DNA of 7,248 bases from an uncultured Prevotella sp. (GCA_945863825.1 CAMBBY010000051.1:1-7248); one strand, 5' to 3'; counted from the stretch's first letter, positions 1 through 6,481 are shown. Translations and numbers: made by a program. The notes: generated by a model not told the origin, from the sequence alone.

Positions 1-46
1 TACACAAGGAGTATCGTCGGCAGCGTCAGATGTGTATAAGAGACAG
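1..46 (+). other. Illumina Nextera adapter with i5 index (sequencing artefact)
   Basis: This is not biological sequence. Bases 1-5 (TACAC) match the end of the Illumina P5 oligo. Bases 6-13 (AAGGAGTA) match the Nextera i5 index I know as S507/N507. Bases 14-27 (TCGTCGGCAGCGTC) are the Nextera read-1 tail, and 28-46 are the 19-base Tn5 mosaic end finishing GTATAAGAGACAG. The four parts are contiguous and in library order, so this is an untrimmed adapter at a contig end. A reading frame starting in it (MCIRDR...) is the usual false protein from this adapter. Nothing can be said about what lies upstream in the genome. Confidence 0.98.
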
Positions 47-160
47 GATTTCGACCGTACACGATATGAAATCGAAGCGTTCGGAGACAGTCGTGGCGAT
101 AAGGAAATGCTCGCCTTTGCCGACCAAGGACATTATAAGCCGTTCAGAGATTCTCTCTAA
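47..160 (+). CDS. HAD-family (subfamily IB-like) phosphatase, C-terminal fragment
   Basis: An open frame runs from the first base after the adapter to TAA at 158-160, giving 37 residues. It contains AFGDSRGDKEMLAFAD followed by HYKPFRD. GDSxGD is the C-terminal acidic motif of HAD phosphatases, where the aspartates bind the catalytic Mg2+. The following MLxxAD...YKPFR pattern is typical of subfamily IB hydrolases (phosphoserine phosphatase-like and PgpC-like proteins). The N-terminal DxD nucleophile motif and cap are missing only because the contig starts here, so this is partial rather than broken. The substrate cannot be told from this piece. The gene's last codons form the left arm of a terminator hairpin. 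Family assignment is fairly secure; the subfamily is a memory-based match. Confidence 0.72.
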   Translation, partial: DFDRTRYEIEAFGDSRGDKEMLAFADQGHYKPFRDSL

Positions 161-178
161 ACGGCTTATTTTATTCAT
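135..178 (+). terminator. Rho-independent terminator overlapping the HAD gene stop
   Basis: Arms ATAAGCCGTT (135-144) and AACGGCTTAT (160-169) are perfectly complementary over 10 bp. Inside the loop, AGAGA (146-150) can pair with TCTCT (152-156), extending the structure. A T-rich run (166-178) follows. The left arm lies inside the last coding codons of the HAD gene and the right arm begins at the last base of its stop codon. Confidence 0.8.
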
Positions 179-189
179 ATTAGGAATTT

Positions 190-270
190 ATCAATTTCCA
201 GGATTAACCCAACTTCTTTATTCATCAATTTCCAGGATTGACTAAACTTCTTTAATCATCAATTCCCATT
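190..270. repeat. Degenerate tandem repeat, 34-base period, about 2.4 copies
   Basis: ATCAATTTCCAGGATT occurs at 190-205 and again at 224-239, and the full 34-base units 190-223 and 224-257 differ at only four positions. A third, more decayed start (ATCAATTCCCATT) sits at 258-270, exactly in period. The repeat lies between the HAD terminator and the restriction-modification remnant and does not encode a plausible protein. The copies lack the variable spacers of a CRISPR array. Function is unknown; it may be a slippage product in non-coding DNA. Confidence 0.75.
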
Positions 271-337
271 AGATCCTATAAAACTTTGAGAGGATGGATA
301 AGCTCCCCATCTGAGATTGATGTTTTATTATTCTATC

Positions 338-694
338 TTATACAAAGATAAGACTTTTAGCGAAATCCTCAAAATATTTCAGAATAAATATATCGAAATC
401 CGTAAAATGCTTGCGAAGATTCTGGCTTTACCATCTTGCATATCCACCATTCATGTTGTTGGAAAGTCTCTGTATTTGCTTTCTTACGAAATCGGACATA
501 AGGATGGAACATAGAATCTTCAATTGGTGAATATCTTTTCCTGTGATGTAGTAAATGTTATGAAGTGGATAGAAACGACCTTCGTCAATGAATAGCAAAG
601 AGTTGCCCGAGATGTCTGGTAAGAGAATCTTTGGGGTATTCTGCAAATCACGCAACCTTAGGGGATGTGAAAACATCTCCTTCTTGTTTGACAT
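338..694 (-). pseudogene. Decayed C-terminal fragment of a TaqI/Eco57I-like restriction-modification protein
   Basis: From an ATG at 694 the frame reads 88 residues to TAA at 428-430. It then stays open in the same frame (SQNLRK...) to a second TAA at 338-340. The protein contains PKILLPDISGNSLLFIDEG, YPLHNIYYITG, a CSILMSDFVRKQI segment and MNGGYARW. These match the C-terminal target-recognition region of class IIG and Eco57I-type methylase/endonuclease proteins, where the usual text is close to GGxxRWQSQNLRK. The TAA falls exactly where that glutamine is expected, so a single CAA-to-TAA change explains it. The catalytic methylase part (NPPY motif) is absent, and an in-frame stop lies four codons upstream of the ATG, so the 5' end is lost too. 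Probably non-functional. The family call rests on remembered sequence patterns. Confidence 0.7.
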
Positions 695-756
695 TCTTGC
701 GTATGTTATATATTTTAGTGCTCAAACTCATGTATATGTCCTATTAAATGGATGTT

Positions 757-1641
757 TTACTTCAAAACTTTAGCCAAGAAATCGCTGGCGATATGAGCGG
801 CTTGCTCTTCCTGACCGCCGAATCCGTGGTCGGCATCGGTCATCAAGTGCCATTCGCTCTTCTTGTTCAGATAGTGAAAACGCTGACCATAGGTGTAAGG
901 CACTATACGGTCGGCATCGCCATGCAGGATGCACTCGGCTCCGTGGTAGTTCTTGGCCGTCTCGTAGATAGGCAGAGTGGTGGCGGTGCGGATATAGTTG
1001 CCACCCAGGGCATTGCCGCCCCACATCTCTATCTTGGCTGGAGGATTCTTGGGGTCGTACATCTTGCCGAATGTATTGCCACGCAGGGCATCGTCACGGA
1101 GCACGGCGGCAGGGGCAAGGAGCACCACGGCTTGTATCTTCTTGATATCCTTGTCAGCTTGTGCGACTATCTGTCCGCTGGTCATGGCTGTAACCACGCC
1201 ACCTTGTGAGTGGCCGCCCATCGCAATCTTGCTCACCCAAGGCAGCGAGGAGGCATAGCGCAAGATGCACTTGGCATCTTCTATCTCATTCAGTACGGTC
1301 ATATCCTCAAATTTTCCCTCGCTCTTGCCATGGCCATTGAAGTCGAATCTGATCACGGCAATGCCTTTCTTGTTGAGGCTGTCTACGAGGCAGTCGAAGA
1401 GTTTTCCCTCCTTATTGCCGCCAAATCCATGGCAGAGCACGAGGAGCGGAGTCTTCTTGCCTGCCTTCGCTTTGGCCTTTGCTTGGCTTCCGTTGCCATT
1501 GGCTGCATCATTGTCTGGACGCTGGATGACTACATCGAGTTTGCCATGGTCGCCCTGCACGGTGGTATGCTCGGTTGAGGCTACTGCGTCGAGTGAGAAC
1601 AGGGCGCAAGCGGTAAAGATAATTGTTTTTAGATTCTTCAT
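757..1641 (-). CDS. Exported alpha/beta hydrolase, cinnamoyl/feruloyl esterase-like
   Basis: A 294-residue serine hydrolase. I start it at ATG 1641 (MKNLKTIIF...), because the upstream in-frame ATG at 1680 lies inside the promoter's TAnnTTTG box. Residues 1-22 form a signal peptide (two lysines, hydrophobic core, AVAS), so it likely acts in the periplasm or outside. The oxyanion loop is HGFGG (71-75), the nucleophile elbow GHSQG with S145, the probable acid D244 in HGDADRIVP, and the histidine H272 in DADHGF. The FDFNGHGKSEGKFEDMTVLNEIEDA stretch resembles the LJ0536-type cinnamoyl esterases, which release hydroxycinnamic acids from esters; that substrate is inference. Residues 44-63 carry a low-complexity Asn/Gly then Ala/Lys insert between the first strands. 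It has its own promoter and is separate from the kinase gene upstream. Other esterase or peptidase substrates remain possible. Confidence 0.87.
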   Translation of the reverse strand: MKNLKTIIFTACALFSLDAVASTEHTTVQGDHGKLDVVIQRPDNDAANGNGSQAKAKAKAGKKTPLLVLCHGFGGNKEGKLFDCLVDSLNKKGIAVIRFDFNGHGKSEGKFEDMTVLNEIEDAKCILRYASSLPWVSKIAMGGHSQGGVVTAMTSGQIVAQADKDIKKIQAVVLLAPAAVLRDDALRGNTFGKMYDPKNPPAKIEMWGGNALGGNYIRTATTLPIYETAKNYHGAECILHGDADRIVPYTYGQRFHYLNKKSEWHLMTDADHGFGGQEEQAAHIASDFLAKVLK

Positions 1642-1677
1642 ATTGTATGTTATTATTTTATTTGTAAGTTTCGCTTG

Positions 1678-1709
1678 CAAAAGTACATAAAAGCCTTGAA
1701 ACCACCAAA
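1678..1709 (-). promoter_or_regulatory. Bacteroidota-type promoter for the hydrolase gene
   Basis: On the minus strand, TTTG (1709-1706) is followed by 20 bases and then TACTTTTG (1685-1678), matching the TTTG-N19-21-TAnnTTTG promoter pattern recognised by the Bacteroidota primary sigma factor. The start codon is 36 bases further on. It sits in the 99-base gap after the kinase gene, so the hydrolase can be transcribed independently. No clear terminator separates the two genes, so read-through is possible. Confidence 0.82.
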
Positions 1710-1740
1710 AGTTTTTATTTCATCTTCTTTATCATATATT

Positions 1741-2628
1741 TCATTCCATCCGGAATGTTACATGATAGCCTGCCACATTGTGCTCGGCAAGGGAGAGATT
1801 GATGGATTGCATCATCAGCATCTGACGGGAGATGGAGAGGCCGATGCCTGAACCTGATGGCTTGGTGGAGAAGAAGGGGATGAACATCTCCTTTGCCACA
1901 TCGGCAGGGATGGGGTCGCCATTGTTGCTGAAATAGATGCCTGAGAATTGTGAACTCTCGATGCTCTCTGGATGTTTGTGGAAGCATCGAATGTCGATGG
2001 CTGAGGCGTGAGCCTCGATGGCATTCTTGGTCAGATTGATAAATACCTGGCGCAGCATGTTCTTGTCGGCAGACCAGGTGGCATCTTCGGGGATATGGAT
2101 GTGCCATTCTATCTGAGGATAGAGCGGCTTGATGCCTTCCACGAAATCCTTGAGTGGAATGTTCTCGATGACAGGATTTTGTAGCTGGGTGAGTTTGCGG
2201 TAGCTGTCCACAAAACTGGTGAGCGATTTGCTGGTATCTCGAATGGCTCGGATGCCTTCCTCATAGGACGAACCTTGGATGTCGGGATTGCTCAGATAGG
2301 CTTGGCAGATGCTGGAGATGGGGGCGGTGGCATTCATAATCTCATGGGTGAGCACACGGGTTAGCCTTTGCCAAGATTCCACCTCATGCTGCGCCACCAG
2401 TCTGCCGATGTCGTTCTCCATGTCGTTGAGGGCTTGCTGCAAGGCTCGTTCTCCAAAGAGTAATCCCTTGGTGGATAGGCGGAAGGAGTAATCGCCATTG
2501 CGAATAGCCTCTTGCATCAAGAAGGCACGGCTCTTCAGGTTGCGCTGGTGACGCAAGAAGAGATAGATGATACCTCCTATGACGAGGAGTATGATACCTA
2601 TTATATATATGTGGAAAATGGTGTTCAT
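1741..2628 (-). CDS. Sensor histidine kinase, NtrY/NtrB-like, short form
   Basis: A 295-residue protein. One hydrophobic segment (about 7-26) anchors it in the inner membrane, and almost nothing precedes it, so there is no periplasmic sensor. A linker (about 30-80) leads to the dimerisation/phosphoacceptor helix LTRVLTHEIMNATAPI with H95. The ATP-binding domain shows the N box NLTKNAIEA (198-206), a G1 box FSNNGDPIP (233-241), the F box FIPFFSTK (249-256) and the G2 box GSGIGLS (259-265). In G1 the usual DNGxG reads NNGDP, so the adenine-contacting aspartate is replaced by asparagine; I recall NNG variants in related Bacteroidota kinases, so activity is still expected. It lies 38 bases after the response regulator gene with no promoter pattern seen between them, so the two form an operon and very likely a cognate pair. 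The signal sensed is unknown. Confidence 0.93.
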   Translation of the reverse strand: MNTIFHIYIIGIILLVIGGIIYLFLRHQRNLKSRAFLMQEAIRNGDYSFRLSTKGLLFGERALQQALNDMENDIGRLVAQHEVESWQRLTRVLTHEIMNATAPISSICQAYLSNPDIQGSSYEEGIRAIRDTSKSLTSFVDSYRKLTQLQNPVIENIPLKDFVEGIKPLYPQIEWHIHIPEDATWSADKNMLRQVFINLTKNAIEAHASAIDIRCFHKHPESIESSQFSGIYFSNNGDPIPADVAKEMFIPFFSTKPSGSGIGLSISRQMLMMQSINLSLAEHNVAGYHVTFRME

Positions 2629-2666
2629 ATCAGATGTTTATAATCATGAATGATTGTGATAAAGAA

Positions 2667-3185
2667 TTATCGCTTGAGCTTGGCATAAAGCGTTTGGCGA
2701 GTGATGCCGAGCAGTTCGGCGGCACGAGAAATATTGCCGTGGCATTGATCCACCACCTTGTGGATATGAGTGGTCTCGATGCTCTCCAGAGTCTCCACTT
2801 CCTGGCTTCGGTCGATGGCATCTTTTAGGGTTCTGATGAGTTCGTCATTATCCCAAGGCTTGGTGATGAAGTCGGCTGCGCCAGATTTCAATCCCTTGAT
2901 GGCAAGCTGCACGTCGGCAAAGGCGGTGATGAGTACCACGGGGATGTGGGCATGGAGCCGGCGGAAGGTGCGGAGCCAGAGCAAACCTTCCTGTCCGCTG
3001 TTTACGCCAAGCGAGAAGTTCATGTCGAGCAGGATGAGATCTACCTGCTCCTGTTGCAGCAACATGGGGGCGGTATCGGGGCGTGGCAGGGTGAGAATCC
3101 GTTCGAACGTATTGCTCAGACAGATCTTCAGCGCCGTGAGTATCGACGGATTATCGTCGATGACAAGAAGGGTTCCATTTTTCAT
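2667..3185 (-). CDS. Response regulator: receiver plus Fis-type HTH, no AAA+ domain
   Basis: A 172-residue DNA-binding response regulator. I place the start at ATG 3185 (MKNGTLLVIDD), because the longer frame to 3269 would pass through the promoter and operator. The receiver spans residues 4-125, with acidic pair D10/D11, phosphoacceptor D54 (LILLDM), T87 and K109 (ITKPW). A short linker of about 15 residues leads to a Fis-type helix-turn-helix (about 133-172, GNISRAAELLGITRQTLYAKL). NtrC-family regulators with this tail normally have a roughly 240-residue sigma-54 AAA+ domain in the middle; it is cleanly absent. The layout resembles RegA/PrrA/ActR regulators, which act with the main sigma factor. 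First gene of the operon with the kinase, divergent from an ABC exporter. It probably binds the palindromes at 3251-3292. Confidence 0.93.
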   Translation of the reverse strand: MKNGTLLVIDDNPSILTALKICLSNTFERILTLPRPDTAPMLLQQEQVDLILLDMNFSLGVNSGQEGLLWLRTFRRLHAHIPVVLITAFADVQLAIKGLKSGAADFITKPWDNDELIRTLKDAIDRSQEVETLESIETTHIHKVVDQCHGNISRAAELLGITRQTLYAKLKR

Positions 3186-3205
3186 ATCTTTATTTTTTTT
3201 GTTTG

Positions 3206-3236
3206 CAAAAGTACGCTTTTTTCCCGAAACGACAAA
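3206..3236 (-). promoter_or_regulatory. Bacteroidota-type promoter for the regulator-kinase operon
   Basis: On the minus strand, TTTG (3236-3233) is followed by 19 bases and TACTTTTG (3213-3206), a full match to the Bacteroidota promoter pattern. The regulator ATG is 21 bases further downstream, after an A-rich leader. The palindromic sites begin 15 bases upstream of the TTTG element, a suitable place for autoregulation. Confidence 0.85.
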
Positions 3237-3250
3237 TAGAAACGGAATTG

Positions 3251-3292
3251 TTGTGTGATAATCATACAATAGAGTGTATGAAATTCATACAA
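3251..3292. promoter_or_regulatory. Twin 19-base palindromes, candidate operator for the response regulator
   Basis: Site A (3251-3269) reads TTGTGTGA-TAA-TCATACAA and site B (3274-3292) reads GTGTATGA-AAT-TCATACAA. Each is a near-perfect inverted repeat with a 3-base centre and the same right half-site. Within site B, TGTATGAAATTCATACA is perfectly symmetric over 17 bases. The centres are 23 bases apart, about two helical turns. The pair lies between the two divergent promoters, 24 bases upstream of the exporter's upstream box and 14 bases clear of the regulator's. Tandem dyads next to a regulator gene are typical of dimeric activator sites. That this regulator binds them is inference. Confidence 0.7.
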
Positions 3293-3316
3293 TCCACCTT
3301 CCGGGCTGCCGGAAAT

Positions 3317-3348
3317 CTTGGCAGAAAACGGGAGAAGCCGTAACTTTG
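3317..3348 (+). promoter_or_regulatory. Bacteroidota-type promoter for the ABC export genes
   Basis: CTTG (3317-3320) is followed by 20 bases and TAACTTTG (3341-3348). The downstream box is a full match to TAnnTTTG; the upstream box has the TTG core but not the first T, which fits a promoter needing an activator. It gives a 5' leader of roughly 70 bases before the permease ATG at 3426. Confidence 0.78.
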
Positions 3349-3425
3349 CAGCAGCTAACGAAAACAGGGAGATGGTATTCTTCCTTTATCATTTGATTTT
3401 AGTGAAACAAAAAATAAATGAGTAT

Positions 3426-5768
3426 ATGATGAAAAGTTATGTGAAATTCTTATCACGCAACAAGCTTTATGCCACCATAGAGGCCTTGGGTCTCTCGGTG
3501 GCACTGGCTTTTGTGCTGATTCTCGTTTCCTACGCTACTGCAGAGTATCGTGTGGGAACGAATCAGAAACTGGCGAAGGAACTCTATGTTGCAGGTTCCG
3601 GCGATTATCTCGGAATGACCTGGGGCACAGCCAAGGAATTCTTTCCTTCCATCCCGGAAATCAAGGGATGGACAAGATTTGGTGAATATTATGCTCCGCA
3701 GGGAGCCATGATAGATGGACAGTATTATGAGGCAAAATATCTGGCTATCGACCCGAACTTCTCCCAGTTTATGGGTTACAAATGCCGTGGTTGTGCGCCT
3801 GATCATCTCCTTTCGGATGCTCATCAGGCAATGGTTTCGGAATCTTTTGCCAAGAAAGCCTTTGGCAGCGCCAATCCTATCGGCCGTACCATCCAATGCG
3901 GTAAGCTGCAACTCAAGGTGGTGGGAATCATGGAGGATTTCGACCGTGAGGACCTTCTTAACCCATACGATATTTTCGTGTCGATGAAACTGATAGAAGC
4001 TGAGGCTCAGCCGATGGATCAGTTTGGCTCCTGCACTACGGTGGCGCGACTGGCAAAGGAAGCCGACCCCGAAAAGGTGAGACAGACCTTGCTCGGCAAA
4101 TACATAAACTACTGGAAGGAGTGGAAAAAGGAATCAGGTGGATCCGACTTCATGTGGGGCTGCCAGTTTGTGAGATGGGACCAGATTCATTTTGCGGATG
4201 ATGATGTCGAGATTTTCAAGCATGGAAATCGTTCTCTCGTGAATATCCTCCTGGTCGTGGCGCTGGTTCTGCTGCTTTCTGCCTTGTTCAACTACATCAA
4301 TCTTACGGTGGCTCAGATTGGCAACCGTGCGAAGGAGATGGCTACCCGAAGACTGCTGGGCGAATCGGTAGGGGGCGTGATGCTTCGCTATCTCAAGGAG
4401 TCGGCGCTCTTCACGGCAGTCTGCTTCCTGCTGGGCTTGTTGATTTCCTGGGCATTTATCCCGTTGTTCAATTCTATGTTGGATACGAAAATCGACCTGT
4501 TCCATTCCTTCGACCTTCTGTGGTTCCTGCCGTTGGCTTATGTCATCATCTCCATCTTTGCGGGAATCCTTCCAGCCATTGTGGTTTCCCGTTTCAATCC
4601 GATAGATGTGGTGAAGGGAACCATCCGCATGCGCAGCAAGATGTGGTTCAGCAAGATATTTATCGTAGCCCAGAACGTCATCAGTATCACGCTGGTAGTC
4701 ATGGCGATAACGATGATGCTCCAGATGAAGCATCTTGCCGATTTGCCGTTGGGTTATCAGACGAAGGATATTGTTTCCATCATTTCTTCCTTGGATGGTT
4801 CGCCGGAGAAGATGTCTATTCTCAAAAACCGTCTGAAAGCGCTTCCTGAGGTGGAAGAGGCAACTTACGGCAACGCCAATCCTATCAGAAGCTGGGGAAA
4901 TGGCGTGCATGATGACAATGAAAAACTGATAGGAATGCTCCGTATGTTCATGGTAGATTCCACGGCGATGAAGATGCTGGGAGTCAGGGTGATTGAGCAG
5001 TATTGCGAGCCAGCCTATGGAAAGATTTGGGTAACGGAAGATGCGAAGCATGCCTATGGCGTTTCTGCCCACAAGCCTTGGTTCGGAATGAGAATGAAGG
5101 ATGGAAAGCATGAATACGAGGTGTGTGGCGTGATTGCCGATTACCATAGTGGAGATGCGCTGAGCGAGAATGAAAAAACGGAGCATAATGCCATTGGAGT
5201 CATTACCCCGCAGCAGCGTGGATGGACAGTTCTGGTGAAAACCCGTGGCAATCATGCCCAGGCGCTGCAGGCTATCCGGAGTACCTGCAAGCAGGTGGCT
5301 AAGGAACTGATGGGCGTTCCTGCGGAAATGGAGGCGGAATATATGGATGATACTTTGAAGAATAACCTCAAGGACAAGCATAATATGATGGTGCTCATCA
5401 TCACCTTTATGAGCATTTCTATCCTGATTTCTGCCCTGGGTCTCTTCGGAATGTCGGTTTATTACGGCAACCAGCAGAAGCGCCAGATTGCCCTGCGCAA
5501 GGTGATGGGGGCTTCGATTGGGGATGCGGCCTGGCAACTGGCAAAGAGATTCCTCGTCAGTTCGCTGGTGGCTGTGGTCATCGCCATCCCTATCTGCGTG
5601 AAGCTGATGCAGACTTATCTCATGGATTTCGTCCATCGCATCTCCTTCCCTTGGTGGGTGTTGCTGGCTGGCGCCGTCTTTACTTTATTGATAGCCTTTG
5701 TTTCGGTTATCGGCTGCACCCTGCGTACGGCGATGTCGAATCCGATAGACAGCATCAAGGCTGAATAA
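3426..5768 (+). CDS. MacB/FtsX-type ABC transporter permease with duplicated core
   Basis: A 780-residue inner-membrane protein, as usual for fused Bacteroidota permeases of this type. I start it at ATG 3426 (MMKSYVKFLSRNKLY); the frame extends back to a TTG at 3318, but that lies inside the promoter. ATG 3429 is an equally possible start. It has two similar halves: TM1 (20-39), a periplasmic MacB-like domain (about 40-269), TM2-TM4 (270-291, 327-348, 367-389); then TM5 (411-432), a second periplasmic domain (433-653) and TM6-TM8 (654-678, 710-728, 743-764). Each half has the cytoplasmic FtsX coupling motif after its second helix: RAKEMATRRLLGES (301-314) and RQIALRKVMGAS (686-697). The fusion supplies both halves of the MacB-like dimer. 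MacB-type systems do not move substrate through the membrane but drive export from the periplasm through TolC. The cargo (antibiotic, peptide or lipid) is not evident. The gene ends TAA TGA, 32 bases before the ATPase. Confidence 0.93.
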   Translation: MMKSYVKFLSRNKLYATIEALGLSVALAFVLILVSYATAEYRVGTNQKLAKELYVAGSGDYLGMTWGTAKEFFPSIPEIKGWTRFGEYYAPQGAMIDGQYYEAKYLAIDPNFSQFMGYKCRGCAPDHLLSDAHQAMVSESFAKKAFGSANPIGRTIQCGKLQLKVVGIMEDFDREDLLNPYDIFVSMKLIEAEAQPMDQFGSCTTVARLAKEADPEKVRQTLLGKYINYWKEWKKESGGSDFMWGCQFVRWDQIHFADDDVEIFKHGNRSLVNILLVVALVLLLSALFNYINLTVAQIGNRAKEMATRRLLGESVGGVMLRYLKESALFTAVCFLLGLLISWAFIPLFNSMLDTKIDLFHSFDLLWFLPLAYVIISIFAGILPAIVVSRFNPIDVVKGTIRMRSKMWFSKIFIVAQNVISITLVVMAITMMLQMKHLADLPLGYQTKDIVSIISSLDGSPEKMSILKNRLKALPEVEEATYGNANPIRSWGNGVHDDNEKLIGMLRMFMVDSTAMKMLGVRVIEQYCEPAYGKIWVTEDAKHAYGVSAHKPWFGMRMKDGKHEYEVCGVIADYHSGDALSENEKTEHNAIGVITPQQRGWTVLVKTRGNHAQALQAIRSTCKQVAKELMGVPAEMEAEYMDDTLKNNLKDKHNMMVLIITFMSISILISALGLFGMSVYYGNQQKRQIALRKVMGASIGDAAWQLAKRFLVSSLVAVVIAIPICVKLMQTYLMDFVHRISFPWWVLLAGAVFTLLIAFVSVIGCTLRTAMSNPIDSIKAE

Positions 5769-5800
5769 TGAGTCATAAACTTTAAAAAAGATTTCTAACG

Positions 5801-6481
5801 ATGATACGAACAGAGAATTTAACTAGAATATTCCGCACGGAAGAGGTGGAAACCATCGCCTTGAACGGCGTAAACATAGAAGTAGAAGATGGTGAGTTTA
5901 TCGCCATCATGGGTCCTTCGGGATGCGGCAAGTCAACCTTGCTGAACATCCTGGGCTTACTGGATAGTCCTACGGAGGGCAAGTATTGGTTGAATAACGA
6001 GGAAGTGGGCCATCTGAAGGAGCGTGATCGCACCGCCTATCGCAAGGGTCGCATCGGCTTCGTGTTCCAGAACTTCAATCTTATCGATGAACTTACCGTT
6101 GAGGAGAATGTGGATTTACAGCTGAAATACCTCGGAGTGGGAAAGGCGGAGCGCAAGGAGCGTGTGCTCGAAATTCTGAGAAAGGTGAAGCTGAGCCATC
6201 GTGCCAAGCATTATCCTCATCAGCTTTCGGGCGGTCAGCAGCAGAGGGTTGCCATCGCCCGTGCCGTGGTGGGCAAGCCTAGCATCATCCTTGCCGATGA
6301 GCCTACGGGTAACCTCGATTCCAAGAATGGTATGGAGGTGATGCAGTTGCTCAGCGAGCTGAACGAGGAGGGAACCACCATCGTGATGGTGACGCACTCC
6401 AAGCACGATGCTACCTACGCCAGTCGCATCATCAATCTGTTTGATGGACAAGTGGTGGATGCGATGAATGATCAGCTTTAA
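5801..6481 (+). CDS. ABC transporter ATP-binding protein, MacB/LolD family
   Basis: A complete 226-residue ATPase of the MacB/LolD/FtsE class. It shows Walker A GPSGCGKST (38-46), Q-loop Q90 (FVFQNFNL), signature LSGGQQQR (142-149), Walker B IILADEP (162-168) with catalytic E167, D-loop GNLDS, and switch H199 (MVTHS). The NFNLIDELTVEENV text after the Q-loop is typical of this class. All catalytic residues are present. It should sit on the cytoplasmic side of the permease encoded just upstream, powering its shape changes; since the permease is a fused double, two ATPase copies per permease are expected. Same operon, 32 bases after the permease stop, no promoter pattern between. A long hairpin follows 38 bases after the stop. 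Confidence 0.96.
   Translation: MIRTENLTRIFRTEEVETIALNGVNIEVEDGEFIAIMGPSGCGKSTLLNILGLLDSPTEGKYWLNNEEVGHLKERDRTAYRKGRIGFVFQNFNLIDELTVEENVDLQLKYLGVGKAERKERVLEILRKVKLSHRAKHYPHQLSGGQQQRVAIARAVVGKPSIILADEPTGNLDSKNGMEVMQLLSELNEEGTTIVMVTHSKHDATYASRIINLFDGQVVDAMNDQL

Noticed and set aside
30..245. A plus-strand open frame starting MCIRDR
   Set aside because: Its start lies in the sequencing adapter and the rest is out of frame with the HAD gene.
190..270. CRISPR-like array
   Set aside because: The units are directly adjacent with no distinct spacers, only two are well conserved, and no cas gene is in the window.
338..351. TATCTTTG on the minus strand as a promoter box
   Set aside because: It lies within the restriction-modification remnant, has no TTTG at the right distance upstream, and no gene follows it.
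1606..1641. Lipoprotein signal (FTAC) at the hydrolase N terminus
   Set aside because: The cysteine is at residue 12, too early, and the hydrophobic segment continues past it to a good signal peptidase I site near AVAS.
748..1690. Several plus-strand open frames opposite the hydrolase
   Set aside because: The minus-strand hydrolase has a complete catalytic triad, signal peptide and promoter. The plus-strand products match no family pattern.
4134..5636. A 500-codon open frame on the minus strand, antisense to the permease gene
   Set aside because: It lies wholly inside a well-supported gene, its product is rich in His, Gln, Arg and Asp with no domain pattern, and it has no promoter. It is a codon-bias shadow.
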